Numbered from the stretch's first letter, positions 44,492-53,076 are shown. The stretch: 64,000 nt of DNA from Pseudomonas multiresinivorans (GCF_012971725.1 NZ_CP048833.1:5270001-5334000); one strand, 5' to 3'. Notes: generated by a model not told the origin, from the sequence alone. Numbers and translations: made by a program.

Positions 44492-46006
44492 ATGGATAAC
44501 AAGAACAACGCACACGCACTTACAACGATCGAGACATTCGGGGTCGAACAGATCCCGGACAACGAACGCACCGCCACGCCCACCGATCTGTTCCGCATGA
44601 TCTTCGGTGGCGCCAACACCTTCGCCACCGCCGTGCTCGGCAGCTTCCCGGTACTGTTCGGGCTGTCGTTTCAGGCCGGCGTCTGGGCCATCGTGCTCGG
44701 CGTGCTGGTCGGTTCGATCATCCTCGCGCCGATGGGCCTGTTCGGCCCGCTCAACGGCACCAACAACGCGGTCTCCTCGGGCGCCCACTTCGGCGTGCAC
44801 GGGCGGATCGTCGGTTCGTTCCTGTCGCTGCTCACTGCGGTCGCGTTCTTCTCCCTCTCCGTGTGGAGCTCGGGCGATGCGCTGATCGGCGGCGCCAAGC
44901 GCCTGTTCGACCTGCCGGAAACCGACCTGACCCTGGGCCTGGCCTACGGCCTGTTCGCCGTACTGGTGCTGATCGTCTGCATCTACGGCTTCCGCTTCAT
45001 GCTGATGGTCAACAAGATCGCCGTCTGGGCCGCGAGCCTGCTGTTCCTGCTCGGCCTGTTCGCCTTCTCCGGCCCGTTCGACGCTGGCTACGCCGGCACC
45101 GTGCAGATGGGCAGCGAAGGATTCTGGGCCGCCTTCATCGGCGCCGCCCTGCTGGCCATGAGCAACCCGGTGTCCTTCGGCGCCTTCCTCGGTGACTGGG
45201 CGCGCTACATCCCGCGCCAGACCTCGCAGAAGCGCATCATGCTGGCCGTGATCTGCGCCCAGCTGGCGACCCTGATTCCGTTCCTGTTCGGCCTGGCCAC
45301 CGCCACCATCGTGGCCGTCAACGCTCCGGACTACATCGCGCAGAACAACTACGTCGGCGGCCTGCTGGCCGTTTCGCCGAGCTGGTTCTTCCTGCCGGTG
45401 TGCCTGATCGCGGTAATCGGCGGCATGTCTACCGGCACCACCTCGCTGTACGGCACCGGCCTGGACATGTCCAGCGTGTTCCCGCGCCTGCTCAACCGAG
45501 TGCAAGCCACCCTGCTGATCGGCCTGTTGTCCATCGCCTTCATCTTCATCGGTCGCTTCGCCGCGAACCTGGTGCAGAGCGTGTCCACCTTCGCCGTGCT
45601 GATCATCACCTGCACCAGCCCGTGGATGGTCATCATGATCCTCGGCCTGATCATTCGCCGTGGCTTCTACCACGCCGATGACCTGCAGGTGTTCACCCGT
45701 GGTCAGGAAGGCGGCGCCTACTGGTTCCACAACGGCTGGAACTGGCGCGGTATGGGTGCCTGGATTCCGAGCGCGGCTCTGGGCCTGTGCTTCGTCAACC
45801 TGCCGGGCCAGTTCGTCGGCCCGCTGGGCAACCTGGCTGGCGGTATCGACATCAGCCTGCCGGTCACCCTCGGTGTGGCCGCACTGCTCTATATCACCCT
45901 GCTGCGGACCTTCCCGGAACCCGCTGGCGTGTACGGCCCCAAGGGCCCGCGCTGGGTTGGCAGCCATGACCGCCCGGTGCGCGGCATCAGCGAACCGGCG
46001 GCCTGA
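44492..46006 (+). CDS. NCS1-family (cytosine/purine type) permease
   Basis: 504 residues, 12 predicted helices, inner membrane. The N-terminal motif RTATPTDLFRMIFGGANTFA and GLFGPLNGTNNAVSSGAHFG are typical of the nucleobase:cation symporter 1 family. Despite the family name, the context between gbuA and a TPP decarboxylase suggests uptake of a guanidino compound or its precursor (inference). It corresponds to PA1419. GGGAGGA lies 7 nt before the ATG at 44492; an upstream in-frame start at 44402 overlaps the preceding gene and is not used. Confidence 0.87.
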   Translation: MDNKNNAHALTTIETFGVEQIPDNERTATPTDLFRMIFGGANTFATAVLGSFPVLFGLSFQAGVWAIVLGVLVGSIILAPMGLFGPLNGTNNAVSSGAHFGVHGRIVGSFLSLLTAVAFFSLSVWSSGDALIGGAKRLFDLPETDLTLGLAYGLFAVLVLIVCIYGFRFMLMVNKIAVWAASLLFLLGLFAFSGPFDAGYAGTVQMGSEGFWAAFIGAALLAMSNPVSFGAFLGDWARYIPRQTSQKRIMLAVICAQLATLIPFLFGLATATIVAVNAPDYIAQNNYVGGLLAVSPSWFFLPVCLIAVIGGMSTGTTSLYGTGLDMSSVFPRLLNRVQATLLIGLLSIAFIFIGRFAANLVQSVSTFAVLIITCTSPWMVIMILGLIIRRGFYHADDLQVFTRGQEGGAYWFHNGWNWRGMGAWIPSAALGLCFVNLPGQFVGPLGNLAGGIDISLPVTLGVAALLYITLLRTFPEPAGVYGPKGPRWVGSHDRPVRGISEPAA

Positions 46007-46137
46007 TCCAGGCTTCGCGGCCTGACGCGAAGTCCATTACCCGAAAGTCCCATCGGGCCGGTTGCCGCCGGTCCGGTGCCCTACCGCACGCCACAAGCGC
46101 GCGGCAACAATGACAATGCAAGTGTGAGGAGCCGACC

Positions 46138-47517
46138 ATGGCGTTAGATCTGATCGTCGTACTGATATATGCCGCTGGCATGTTGTGGCTGGGCTGGTAC
46201 GGCATGCGCCGTGCCAAGACCCACGAAGACTACCTCGTGGCCGGCCGCAACCTCGGCCCGGCGTTCTACATGGGCACCATGGCCGCCACCGTCCTGGGCG
46301 GCGCCTCCACCGTGGGCACCGTGCGCCTGGGCTACGTCCACGGCATTTCCGGCTTCTGGCTGTGCGCCGCACTGGGCGCCGGCATCATCGCGCTGAACCT
46401 GTTCCTGGCCAAGCCGCTGCTCAAGCTGCGCATCTTCACCGTCACGCAAGTGCTGGAGCGTCGCTACAACCCCATGGCCCGCCAGGCTTCGGCGGTGATC
46501 ATGTTCGCCTACGCGCTGATGATCGGCGTGGTTTCCACCCTGGCCATCGGCACCGTGATGCAGGTGCTGTTCGGCCTGCCGTTCTGGGTGTCCGTCCTGC
46601 TCGGCGGTGGCGTCGTGGTGATCTACTCCACCATCGGCGGCATGTGGTCGCTGACCCTGACCGACATCGTGCAGTTCATCATCAAGACCGTCGGCCTGAT
46701 GTTCATCCTGCTGCCGATCTGCCTGCATCGTGTAGGCGGCTGGGACGAGCTGGTAGCCAAGCTGCCAAGCACCGCCTTCAGCTTCCACACCATCGGCTAT
46801 GACACGATCATCACCTACTTCCTGATCTACTTCTTCGGCATCCTGATCGGCCAGGACATCTGGCAGCGCGTGTTCACCGCCCGCGACGAAAAGGTCACCA
46901 AGTACGCCGGCACCGCCGCAGGCGTGTACTGCGTGATCTACGGCCTGGTCGGCGCACTGATCGGCATGTGCGCCAAGGTGCTGCTGCCCGACCTGGACAA
47001 CGTCAACAACGCCTTCGCCGCCATCGTCCAGTCCGCCCTGCCGGACGGCATCCGTGGCCTGGTGATCGCCGCTGCACTGGCCGCGATGATGTCTACCGCC
47101 AGCGCCGGCCTGCTCGCCGCTTCCACCACCATCACCGAAGACCTGCTGCCGATCTTCACCGGCCAGCGCTCCACCCGCCTGAGCCTGAACCGCATCTGCA
47201 CCCTGCTGACCGGCATCCTGGTACTGGGCATCGCCCTGGTGGTGAACGACGTGATCAGCGCCCTGACCCTGGCGTACAACCTGCTGGTGGGCGGCATGCT
47301 GATTCCGCTGATCGGTGCCATCTACTGGAAGCGCGCCACCACTGCCGGCGCGATTACCAGCATGGCCCTGGGCTTCATCACCGCGCTGGTGTTCATGCTC
47401 AAGGATGGCTTCGACGCCAACACCCCGATCTACTACAGCCTGTCTGTCGGCCTGGTCAGCTTCATCGTCGTCAGCCTGCTGTCGCCCCGCCCGGCAGCTG
47501 TCGCCGATGCGGCCTGA
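46138..47517 (+). CDS. Sodium:solute symporter (SSS family)
   Basis: 459 residues, about 12-13 helices. The first loop MRRAKTHEDYLVAGRNLG and MAATVLGGASTVGTVRLGY are SSS hallmarks, with the sodium-site region ALAAMMSTASAGLLAASTTI near 320-340. It is a second transporter in the guanidino region, equivalent in position to PA1418. The substrate is unknown; a guanidino acid, GABA or a related carboxylate is plausible. It is followed by a clear terminator. Confidence 0.9.
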   Translation: MALDLIVVLIYAAGMLWLGWYGMRRAKTHEDYLVAGRNLGPAFYMGTMAATVLGGASTVGTVRLGYVHGISGFWLCAALGAGIIALNLFLAKPLLKLRIFTVTQVLERRYNPMARQASAVIMFAYALMIGVVSTLAIGTVMQVLFGLPFWVSVLLGGGVVVIYSTIGGMWSLTLTDIVQFIIKTVGLMFILLPICLHRVGGWDELVAKLPSTAFSFHTIGYDTIITYFLIYFFGILIGQDIWQRVFTARDEKVTKYAGTAAGVYCVIYGLVGALIGMCAKVLLPDLDNVNNAFAAIVQSALPDGIRGLVIAAALAAMMSTASAGLLAASTTITEDLLPIFTGQRSTRLSLNRICTLLTGILVLGIALVVNDVISALTLAYNLLVGGMLIPLIGAIYWKRATTAGAITSMALGFITALVFMLKDGFDANTPIYYSLSVGLVSFIVVSLLSPRPAAVADAA

Positions 47518-47536
47518 TTAAGACATTGCGCTAGGC

Positions 47537-47571
47537 AAAAGGGCGCGGCGAGCTGATCTCCGCGCCCTTTT
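47537..47571 (+). terminator. Intrinsic terminator after the SSS symporter gene
   Basis: AAAAGGGCGCGG (47537-47548) and CCGCGCCCTTTT (47560-47571) form a 12-bp stem around an 11-nt loop. It can work in both directions and separates the symporter gene from the TPP-enzyme gene. Confidence 0.8.
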
Positions 47572-47618
47572 GCATGATTAACGACCATGACCTCACCCAC
47601 GAACTCCAAGGAACTGCC

Positions 47619-49220
47619 ATGACCACCTGCGGCGAATTCCTCGTCAAGCAACTCGAAGCCTGGGGCGTCGATACCGTCTTCGGCATCCCCGGCGTACACA
47701 CCGTCGAGCTGTACCGCGGCCTGCCCCACAGCGGCATCCGTCACATCACCCCGCGCCATGAACAGGGCGCCGGCTTCATGTCCGACGGCTACGCACGCGT
47801 CACCGGCAAGCCCGGCGTGTGCTTCATCATCACCGGCCCGGGCATGACCAACATCCTCACCGCCATGGGCCAGGCCTACGCCGACTCGATCCCCATGCTG
47901 GTGATCAGCAGCGTCAACGAGCGCTCGCGCCTGGCCCACGGCAATGGCTACCTGCACGAACTGCCGAACCAGCGCGCCATGGTCGCCGGCGTCAGCGCCT
48001 TCAGCCACACGCTGATGAGCGTCGAGGAGCTGCCGGCCGTGCTGGCCCGCGCCTTCGCCGTGTTCGACAGCGAACGCCCGCGCCCGGTGCACATCGAGCT
48101 GCCGCTGGACATCATCACCGCCCCGGCCGACCACATGCAGGTGCGCCCGCGCGTGCAGCTGGCCCGCCCGGCCCCGGCCCGCTCGCCGCTGCACGAGGCC
48201 GCTGCCAAGCTGGCCAAGGCGAAGAACCCGCTGCTGCTGCTCGGCGGCGGCTGCGTCGAGGCCCAGGCCGAAGCCCGTGCTCTGGCGATTGCCCTCGATG
48301 CGCCGACCGCGCAGACCATCAATGCCAAGGGCCTGCTGCAACCCGAACACCCGCTGCTGATCGGCAGCAACCAGTCGCTGATTCCGGTGCGTGAACTGGC
48401 CGAGCAGGCCGACGTGGTCCTGGCCATCGGCACCGAGCTGGGCGAAACCGACTACGACGTGGTGTTCGACGGCAACTTCAAGATCGGCGGCGAGCTGATC
48501 CGCATCGACATCGATCCGCAGCAGCTGATGCGCAACTACGCGCCGAGCATCGCCATCCACAGCGACGCCCGCACCGCCATGCGCGCCCTGCTCGAACTGC
48601 TGCCGGCCCGCCAGGCCGACGCCAACAGCCCAGGCGCCCAGCGCGCTGCCAAGGTACGCGCGCAACTGGCCGAGGACTTCAGTGGCTGGGCGCACTACCG
48701 CGAGCTGTTCGGCAAGATTCTCGAAGTACTGCCCGATGCCCGTTTCGTCGGCGACTCGACCCAGACCGTCTACAGCGGCAACCACCTGGTGGAACTGGAT
48801 GGCGGCCGCCGCTGGTTCAACGCCTCCACCGGCTACGGCACCCTCGGCTACGGCCTGCCGGCCGCCATCGGCGCCAAGCTCGGCGAGCCGGGCCGCCCGG
48901 TGATCAGCCTGATGGGCGACGGCGGCCTGCAGTTCACCATGACCGAACTGGCCAGCGCCGTGGAAGCCAAGGTGGGCATCATCGTCCTGCTGTGGAACAA
49001 CCACGGCTACGGCGAGATCAAGCGCTACATGGAACGCCGCGACATCACCCCGCTGGGCGTGGACATCTACACCCCGGACTTCCTCGCCATCGCCAAGGGC
49101 TTCGGCTGCGCCGCCGAGCGCGCCCGCGACCACGCGCATTTGCAGGAACTGCTGCGCAACGCGCCGAGCGATCGCCCGCTGATCGTGGAAGTGATGGAAG
49201 CGGCGCCTTTCGCGCCTTGA
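47619..49220 (+). CDS. TPP-dependent decarboxylase, 5-guanidino-2-oxopentanoate (2-ketoarginine) type
   Basis: 533 residues. An N-terminal PYR domain with GIPGVHTVELYRGLPHSGIR and the activating Glu in TPRHEQGAGFMSDGYAR is followed by a central FAD/DHS-like domain. The C-terminal TPP domain has MGDGGLQFTMTELASAV and WNNHGYGEIKRYM (GDG-x-NN motif). It resembles AruI, which decarboxylates 2-ketoarginine to 4-guanidinobutyraldehyde. The neighbouring guanidinobutyrase uses the oxidised product, which supports this substrate. It corresponds to PA1417 and not to the aru locus itself. AAGGA precedes the ATG. Confidence 0.82.
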   Translation: MTTCGEFLVKQLEAWGVDTVFGIPGVHTVELYRGLPHSGIRHITPRHEQGAGFMSDGYARVTGKPGVCFIITGPGMTNILTAMGQAYADSIPMLVISSVNERSRLAHGNGYLHELPNQRAMVAGVSAFSHTLMSVEELPAVLARAFAVFDSERPRPVHIELPLDIITAPADHMQVRPRVQLARPAPARSPLHEAAAKLAKAKNPLLLLGGGCVEAQAEARALAIALDAPTAQTINAKGLLQPEHPLLIGSNQSLIPVRELAEQADVVLAIGTELGETDYDVVFDGNFKIGGELIRIDIDPQQLMRNYAPSIAIHSDARTAMRALLELLPARQADANSPGAQRAAKVRAQLAEDFSGWAHYRELFGKILEVLPDARFVGDSTQTVYSGNHLVELDGGRRWFNASTGYGTLGYGLPAAIGAKLGEPGRPVISLMGDGGLQFTMTELASAVEAKVGIIVLLWNNHGYGEIKRYMERRDITPLGVDIYTPDFLAIAKGFGCAAERARDHAHLQELLRNAPSDRPLIVEVMEAAPFAP

Positions 49221-49660
49221 GGTACTGTCGGAACTCCGGAGCGGGGCCAATCCCCTCTCCCCCGCCCTCTCCCTGAAGGGAGAGGGAGTTGCCTGTGCCG
49301 GCTGACATCTTGGTTTCCTCCTGCACCGCACAGTCCCCTCTCCCTTCGGAGCGGGGCGCGTCGCCAGGGTTAGGGAGAGGGAGCGGACGTCCACGTAGCA
49401 CAACGACAACCCTATCTCCCCCCTGCCCTCTCCCAGGGGGAGCGGGAATCCGCCAGAGCCGAGCCGCGGCGCAGCTACCGGCGACGCCGCTCCAATCCCC
49501 CAAGGCTCCGAACGGTTCCCTCTCCCCCTGGGAGAGGTTAGGGTGGTTCCACCCGGCATCCCATGCGCGTAGGAGCGGACTCCGTCCGCGATCGATCACC
49601 GCCGCATCGGGGCTTGCGCGGCTGCCCTCGCCCGTACGCACAACCACAAGGCGCGCAACC
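49221..49660. other. 440-bp intergenic region packed with REP remnants
   Basis: There is no gene. It contains family C copies at 49252-49288, 49334-49382 (interrupted), 49411-49446 (diverged) and 49517-49546, plus a single unpaired family A unit at 49569-49591. The remaining sequence shows nothing I can assign. No clear promoter for the hydrolase gene at 49661 was found. Confidence 0.65.
49252..49591. repeat. Cluster of REP family C copies and one family A unit
   Basis: The first copy has the intact CCCTCTCCCTGAAGGGAGAG core. The second is split by a foreign GC-rich stretch (GAGCGGGGCGCGTCGCCAG) between its two arms. The third and fourth have mismatched arms. The last unit, beginning GTAGGAGCGGACTCCGTCCG, lacks an inverted partner. 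Confidence 0.75.
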
Positions 49661-50386
49661 ATGAAAATCGTCACCCGCGACCGCTGGTTCGAGGTCCGCC
49701 ACTGCTACGACGGCGTCAGCCTGATCCACGAGCCCTACGTCCGCCCCTTCTACCGCTGCAACCTGTGGCATATCCAGGGCCGTGACCGCGACGTGCTGGT
49801 GGACAGCGGCTCCGGCCTCGTCAGCCTGCGCGAACAACTGCCCTGGCTCACCGACCGCCCGCTGCTGGCCGTGGCCAGCCACACCCACTTCGACCATATC
49901 GCCGGCCACCACGAGTTCGACGAACGCCTGGTGCACCCGGCCGAAGCCGACATCCTCGCCAGCCCCGACGGCGAGCGCACCCTGGCCACCGCCTTCGTCG
50001 ACGACGAGATGTTCGACGCCCACCCGGACTGCCCGCTGTGCTACGCCGAATACCGGGTGAAAGCCGCGCCGGCCACCCGCACCATCGACGAAGGCGACGT
50101 GCTCGACCTGGGCGACCGCACCCTGCAGGTCCTGCACACCCCCGGTCACTCGCCGGGTGGCATCAGCCTTTGGGAAGAAAAGACGCAGACGCTGTTTTCC
50201 GGCGACATCATCTACGACGGCCCGCTGATCGAGGACGCCTACCACTCCAACCTTGATGACTACGCCGCGAGCCTTTCGCGCCTGCGCGAGCTGCCGGTGC
50301 GCACCGTACATGGCGGGCACTTCCCGAGTTTCTCCGGGGAAAGGCTGAAAGGGATGATCGACGACTGGTTCAAGGCCCACGAATGA
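49661..50386 (+). CDS. Metallo-beta-lactamase-fold hydrolase
   Basis: 241 residues. The dinuclear metal motif SHTHFDHIAGHHEF (H-x-H-x-D-H) is near 71-84, the next His ligand is in LHTPGHSPGG and the bridging Asp in LFSGDIIYDG, with the final His in VHGGHFPSF. It is a soluble cytoplasmic hydrolase of unknown substrate; members include thioesterase, lactonase and glyoxalase II-like enzymes. It corresponds roughly to PA1415 in position. A bidirectional terminator follows. Confidence 0.85.
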   Translation: MKIVTRDRWFEVRHCYDGVSLIHEPYVRPFYRCNLWHIQGRDRDVLVDSGSGLVSLREQLPWLTDRPLLAVASHTHFDHIAGHHEFDERLVHPAEADILASPDGERTLATAFVDDEMFDAHPDCPLCYAEYRVKAAPATRTIDEGDVLDLGDRTLQVLHTPGHSPGGISLWEEKTQTLFSGDIIYDGPLIEDAYHSNLDDYAASLSRLRELPVRTVHGGHFPSFSGERLKGMIDDWFKAHE

Positions 50387-50395
50387 CGGGCAATA

Positions 50396-50425
50396 AAAAG
50401 CCCGCCGATACAGGCGGGCTTTTTT
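50396..50425. terminator. Bidirectional intrinsic terminator
   Basis: AAAAGCCCGCC (50396-50406) and GGCGGGCTTTT (50413-50423) pair around a 6-nt loop and have T-runs on both strands. It ends both the hydrolase gene (plus) and the 44-codon gene (minus). Confidence 0.88.
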
Positions 50426-50443
50426 CAGCGAGGCGGGGCGCAA

Positions 50444-50578
50444 TCAGTAGCGCCGGCGCTGCTCCATCAGGCGACGCTGCTCGTCGCTGCGGATGGGGAT
50501 CGGTTGCAGACGTGGAGGCTCGATCAGGCCGAGCATGACACCGAGTTTCCACGCAATGCTTTGCAGCCAGACTTTCAT
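50444..50578 (-). CDS. 44-residue protein at the PA1414/sicX position
   Basis: 44 codons: MKVWLQSIAWKLGVMLGLIE, then PPRLQPIPIRSDEQRRLMEQ and RRRY. The first 20 residues can form an amphipathic or weakly membrane-bound helix; the tail is strongly basic. A very good ribosome site (GAGGAGG, 6 nt before the ATG) shows that it is translated. It lies between the metallo-hydrolase and EamA genes, as PA1414 does in P. aeruginosa. There the locus yields the oxygen-regulated small RNA SicX. The leader carries an Anr-type promoter and a perfect GC stem (see separate entries). The function of the peptide is unknown. Confidence 0.75.
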   Translation of the reverse strand: MKVWLQSIAWKLGVMLGLIEPPRLQPIPIRSDEQRRLMEQRRRY

Positions 50579-50686
50579 GGATACCTCCTCGTGCGAATTC
50601 AGGTCGGGCGGCCCGTTACCACCATGGGCCGCCCTAGGAAGAATAGCCCGGCGTCCCACTCTCCGCCCGTGCCACTCACTCCTTGA
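50579..50686 (-). ncRNA. sicX: Candidate SicX-like leader RNA upstream of the 44-codon gene
   Basis: If transcription starts about 41.5 bp from the Anr box centre (near 50685), the leader is about 107 nt. It contains a perfect 9-bp stem, GGGCGGCCC (50606-50614) with GGGCCGCCC (50626-50634), loop 11 nt, ending about 27 nt before the start codon. No U-run follows, so a separate small RNA would need processing. The assignment rests on synteny with PA1414 and on the promoter type; primary-sequence similarity to SicX is untested. Confidence 0.45.
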
Positions 50687-50693
50687 AACAAAG

Positions 50694-50733
50694 ACTATCG
50701 TCTTAACTCGCCGCAGCGCCTGACCTGAATCAA
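50694..50733 (-). promoter_or_regulatory. Anr/FNR-type promoter of the 44-codon gene
   Basis: On the minus strand TTGATTCAGGTCAG (50733-50720) fits the Anr/Dnr box TTGAT-N4-ATCAA with an intact left half and GTCAG on the right. GATAGT (50699-50694) is a reasonable -10. The distance places the box about 41 bp before the expected start, the standard class II position. This predicts induction at low oxygen. Confidence 0.65.
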
Positions 50734-50752
50734 GAGCCGGACGATTCCCACA

Positions 50753-51691
50753 TCAGCGCAGCAATACCCGGCGAATCCACTGCTCGCTGCTCACCAGCGT
50801 GATGCCCGCCAGCACCAGCACGGCACCCGCGACGAAGTTCAGGGTCAGCGGCTCGCCGAGGATCAGCACGCCGAAGGCGATGCCGAACATCGGCGTCATG
50901 AAGGAAAACACCGCCAGGTTCGACGCCAGGTAGCGGCGCAGCAGCCAGAACCAGGTGAAGTAGCTGAAGAACGACACCACCAGGCCCTGGAACAGCACAC
51001 TGCCCACGCCAATGGGGGTGAAGCTCACATCCTGGGTCTTGCCCAGTGCCAGCGCGGCGAAAGGCAACAGCAACGCGGCAATGAGCAACTGGTAGAACAA
51101 TGTGAGAATCGGCTTGGCCTCGGACAACCGCGTAGTACGCACCGCCACGGTGGTCATGCCCCACGAGAATCCCGCCAGCACGCCGAAGGCATCGCCCAGC
51201 AGCATGCGGCTGTCCATGCTCGCCAGGTCGAACCCGCCGCCGAAGCACATCGCGATCCCCGCGAAGCACACACCGATCCCCAGCCACTGCAGCGGCCGCA
51301 GCCGCTCGCTGGGCAGCAGGAAGTGCAGCGCCAGCGCCGAGAAGATCGGCGCCGTATAGATGAACACCGCCATGTGCGAGGCCGACGTATAAACCAGCCC
51401 CTGGGCGATGAAGAAGAACTCGGCAGCGAATAGCACGCCGGCCAGCAGCCCGCCCTTGACGGTGCCGTGGCGCAGGAAGCCTTCCCAGCCGCCGCGCCAG
51501 CACATCAGCAGGCCCACCACCACGGCGGCCACCAGGTTGCGGCCGAAGGCCTGCATGATCGGCGCGATGTCGTGAGCGGCCAGTTTCACCATCACCGCCT
51601 GGATACCCCAGATGATGCACAGGCCGGTCATGACCTGGATGGCGAAGGCGTCGGCGTTCTTGCGCTCGGCGATGACGGCTTCAGCGTTCAT
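50753..51691 (-). CDS. EamA/DMT-family permease
   Basis: 312 residues with ten predicted helices in two EamA repeats (about 18-148 and 165-300), inner membrane. It starts MNAEAVIAERKNADAFAIQV; GGGAGG is 6 nt before the ATG at 51691, which is why I do not use the upstream in-frame start at 51808. Substrate unknown; export of an amino acid or amine is typical for the family. It lies between the 44-codon gene and the polyamine-binding protein gene on the same strand. Confidence 0.87.
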   Translation of the reverse strand: MNAEAVIAERKNADAFAIQVMTGLCIIWGIQAVMVKLAAHDIAPIMQAFGRNLVAAVVVGLLMCWRGGWEGFLRHGTVKGGLLAGVLFAAEFFFIAQGLVYTSASHMAVFIYTAPIFSALALHFLLPSERLRPLQWLGIGVCFAGIAMCFGGGFDLASMDSRMLLGDAFGVLAGFSWGMTTVAVRTTRLSEAKPILTLFYQLLIAALLLPFAALALGKTQDVSFTPIGVGSVLFQGLVVSFFSYFTWFWLLRRYLASNLAVFSFMTPMFGIAFGVLILGEPLTLNFVAGAVLVLAGITLVSSEQWIRRVLLR

Positions 51692-51779
51692 GAACGCCTC
51701 CCGGAGAAGGCAGGTGCGCAGTGGTGGCAGGTCATGGCAAGGCTCGGCAGTTAAGAGAAAGCGGGAAGCCACAATGAAA

Positions 51780-51812
51780 ATCGGCGGACTTCCTCGAAGA
51801 AAGTCCACCGAT
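51780..51812 (-). terminator. Probable terminator of the polyamine-binding protein gene
   Basis: ATCGGCGGACTT (51780-51791) pairs with AAGTCCACCGAT (51801-51812) with one internal mismatch. On the minus strand it is followed by TTTCATT. It lies 64 bp after the stop at 51876. Confidence 0.6.
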
Positions 51813-51875
51813 CATGCCAGTTTGCGGCGGCAGGCCGCCAACGGAAATCCGCTGTTCAGAGCGCCGCGAGCGACA

Positions 51876-52973
51876 TTATTTCCCGGATTTCACCTGGGTC
51901 CAGGTACGGGTACGGATGCGTTCGAGCTTGGGCGGCAGCATCTCCACCGAGAACAGCTTGGCCTGCACGTCCGCCGGCGGGTAGACGTTGGGGTTGTCGT
52001 GCAGCTCCTTGGAAATCAGCCCGTCCGCCGCTTGGTTGGGGTTGGCGTAGGCGACATAGTCGGAGATCGGCGCGACCACTTCCGGGCGCAGCAGGTAGTT
52101 GAGGAAAGCGTGGGCCTGCTCGACGTTCTTCGAGTCCTTCGGAATTGCCAGCACGTCGAACCAGGCTGCGGCGCCTTCCTTGGGAATGCGGTACTCGATG
52201 TGGATGCCGTTATTGGCTTCCTTGGCGCGGTTGGCCGCCTGCATCGCGCCGCCGGACCAAGCCAGGGCCACGCAGACATCGCCGTTGGCGAGGTCGGTGA
52301 CGAACTTCGAGGAGCTGAAGTAGGTGATGTGCGGACGCAGTTGCGCCAGCAGCGCCTCGGCCTTCTTGTAGTCGTCCGGGTTGTGGCTGTTCGGCGACAG
52401 GCCGAGATAGTGCAGGACCTGCGGGATGACTTCGGTGGGCGAATCGAGGAAGGCCACGCCGCAGGATTTCAGCTTGGCCAGGTTCTCCGGCTTGAACACC
52501 AGGTCCCAGGAGTCCACCGGCGCGTTGTCGCCGAGCACGGCCTTGACCTTGTCGACGTTGTAGGCGATGCCGTTGGTGCCCCACATGTAGGGCATCACGT
52601 ACTGGTTGCCCGGGTCCTTGCTCTCCAGCACCTTCAGCAGGGCGGGATTCAGATTCTTCCAGTTCGGCAGCTTGCTCTTGTCCAGCGGCTGGAACACGCC
52701 GGCCTTGAGGTAGTTGGGCAGGAAGCTGTCGCTGGGCACGACCACGTCATAGCCCGAGTGACCGGAAAGCAGCTTGGCTTCCAGTACTTCGTTGCTGTCG
52801 TAGACGTCGTATTGCGGCTTGATGCCGGTCTCGCTCTGGAAGCCCTTGAGGGTGTCCGGGCCAATGTAGTCGAACCAGTTGTAGATGCGCACTTCCGGCG
52901 CAGCGCTGGCGGCGCTGGCCGTGACGAGGGCGGCGGCGGCGAGCAGGCCGCGCAGCGCGGTATTCTTGTTCAT
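51876..52973 (-). CDS. Periplasmic polyamine-binding protein (PotF/SpuD type)
   Basis: 365 residues with a signal peptide (about 1-25, cut after ASAAS-A). The mature start EVRIYNWFDYIGPDTLKGFQ is characteristic of PotF/SpuD/SpuE. The acidic and aromatic pocket residues appear in YDSNEVLEAKLLSG, VPSDSFLPNYLKAG, MWGTNGIAYNVDKV and ALAWSGGAMQAANR. It presumably binds putrescine, an acetylpolyamine or a guanidino amine. No permease or ATPase genes adjoin it, so it must share a transporter encoded elsewhere or act in sensing. It lies downstream of aphA and corresponds to PA1410. Confidence 0.9.
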   Translation of the reverse strand: MNKNTALRGLLAAAALVTASAASAAPEVRIYNWFDYIGPDTLKGFQSETGIKPQYDVYDSNEVLEAKLLSGHSGYDVVVPSDSFLPNYLKAGVFQPLDKSKLPNWKNLNPALLKVLESKDPGNQYVMPYMWGTNGIAYNVDKVKAVLGDNAPVDSWDLVFKPENLAKLKSCGVAFLDSPTEVIPQVLHYLGLSPNSHNPDDYKKAEALLAQLRPHITYFSSSKFVTDLANGDVCVALAWSGGAMQAANRAKEANNGIHIEYRIPKEGAAAWFDVLAIPKDSKNVEQAHAFLNYLLRPEVVAPISDYVAYANPNQAADGLISKELHDNPNVYPPADVQAKLFSVEMLPPKLERIRTRTWTQVKSGK

Positions 52974-53042
52974 GTCCTTCCCCAGTTGGATGCGCTCGCA
53001 CTCTGACCACTACAAACATCGGGTCGCGAGCCAATAAATGCA

Positions 53043-53068
53043 GTGGGGCGGATCAATGTCCGCCCCAC
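53043..53068 (-). terminator. Hairpin between aphA and the polyamine-binding protein gene
   Basis: GTGGGGCGGA (53043-53052) and TCCGCCCCAC (53059-53068) form a perfect 10-bp stem with a 6-nt loop, just after the aphA stop. The following minus-strand sequence TGCATTTATTGG is only weakly U-rich, so it may attenuate rather than stop transcription. Confidence 0.6.
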
Positions 53069-53076
53069 CTTGTCGA

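Noticed and set aside
50606..50634. Leader stem of the 44-codon gene as an intrinsic terminator
   Set aside because: No U-run follows on the minus strand and a translated gene with a strong ribosome site lies just downstream.
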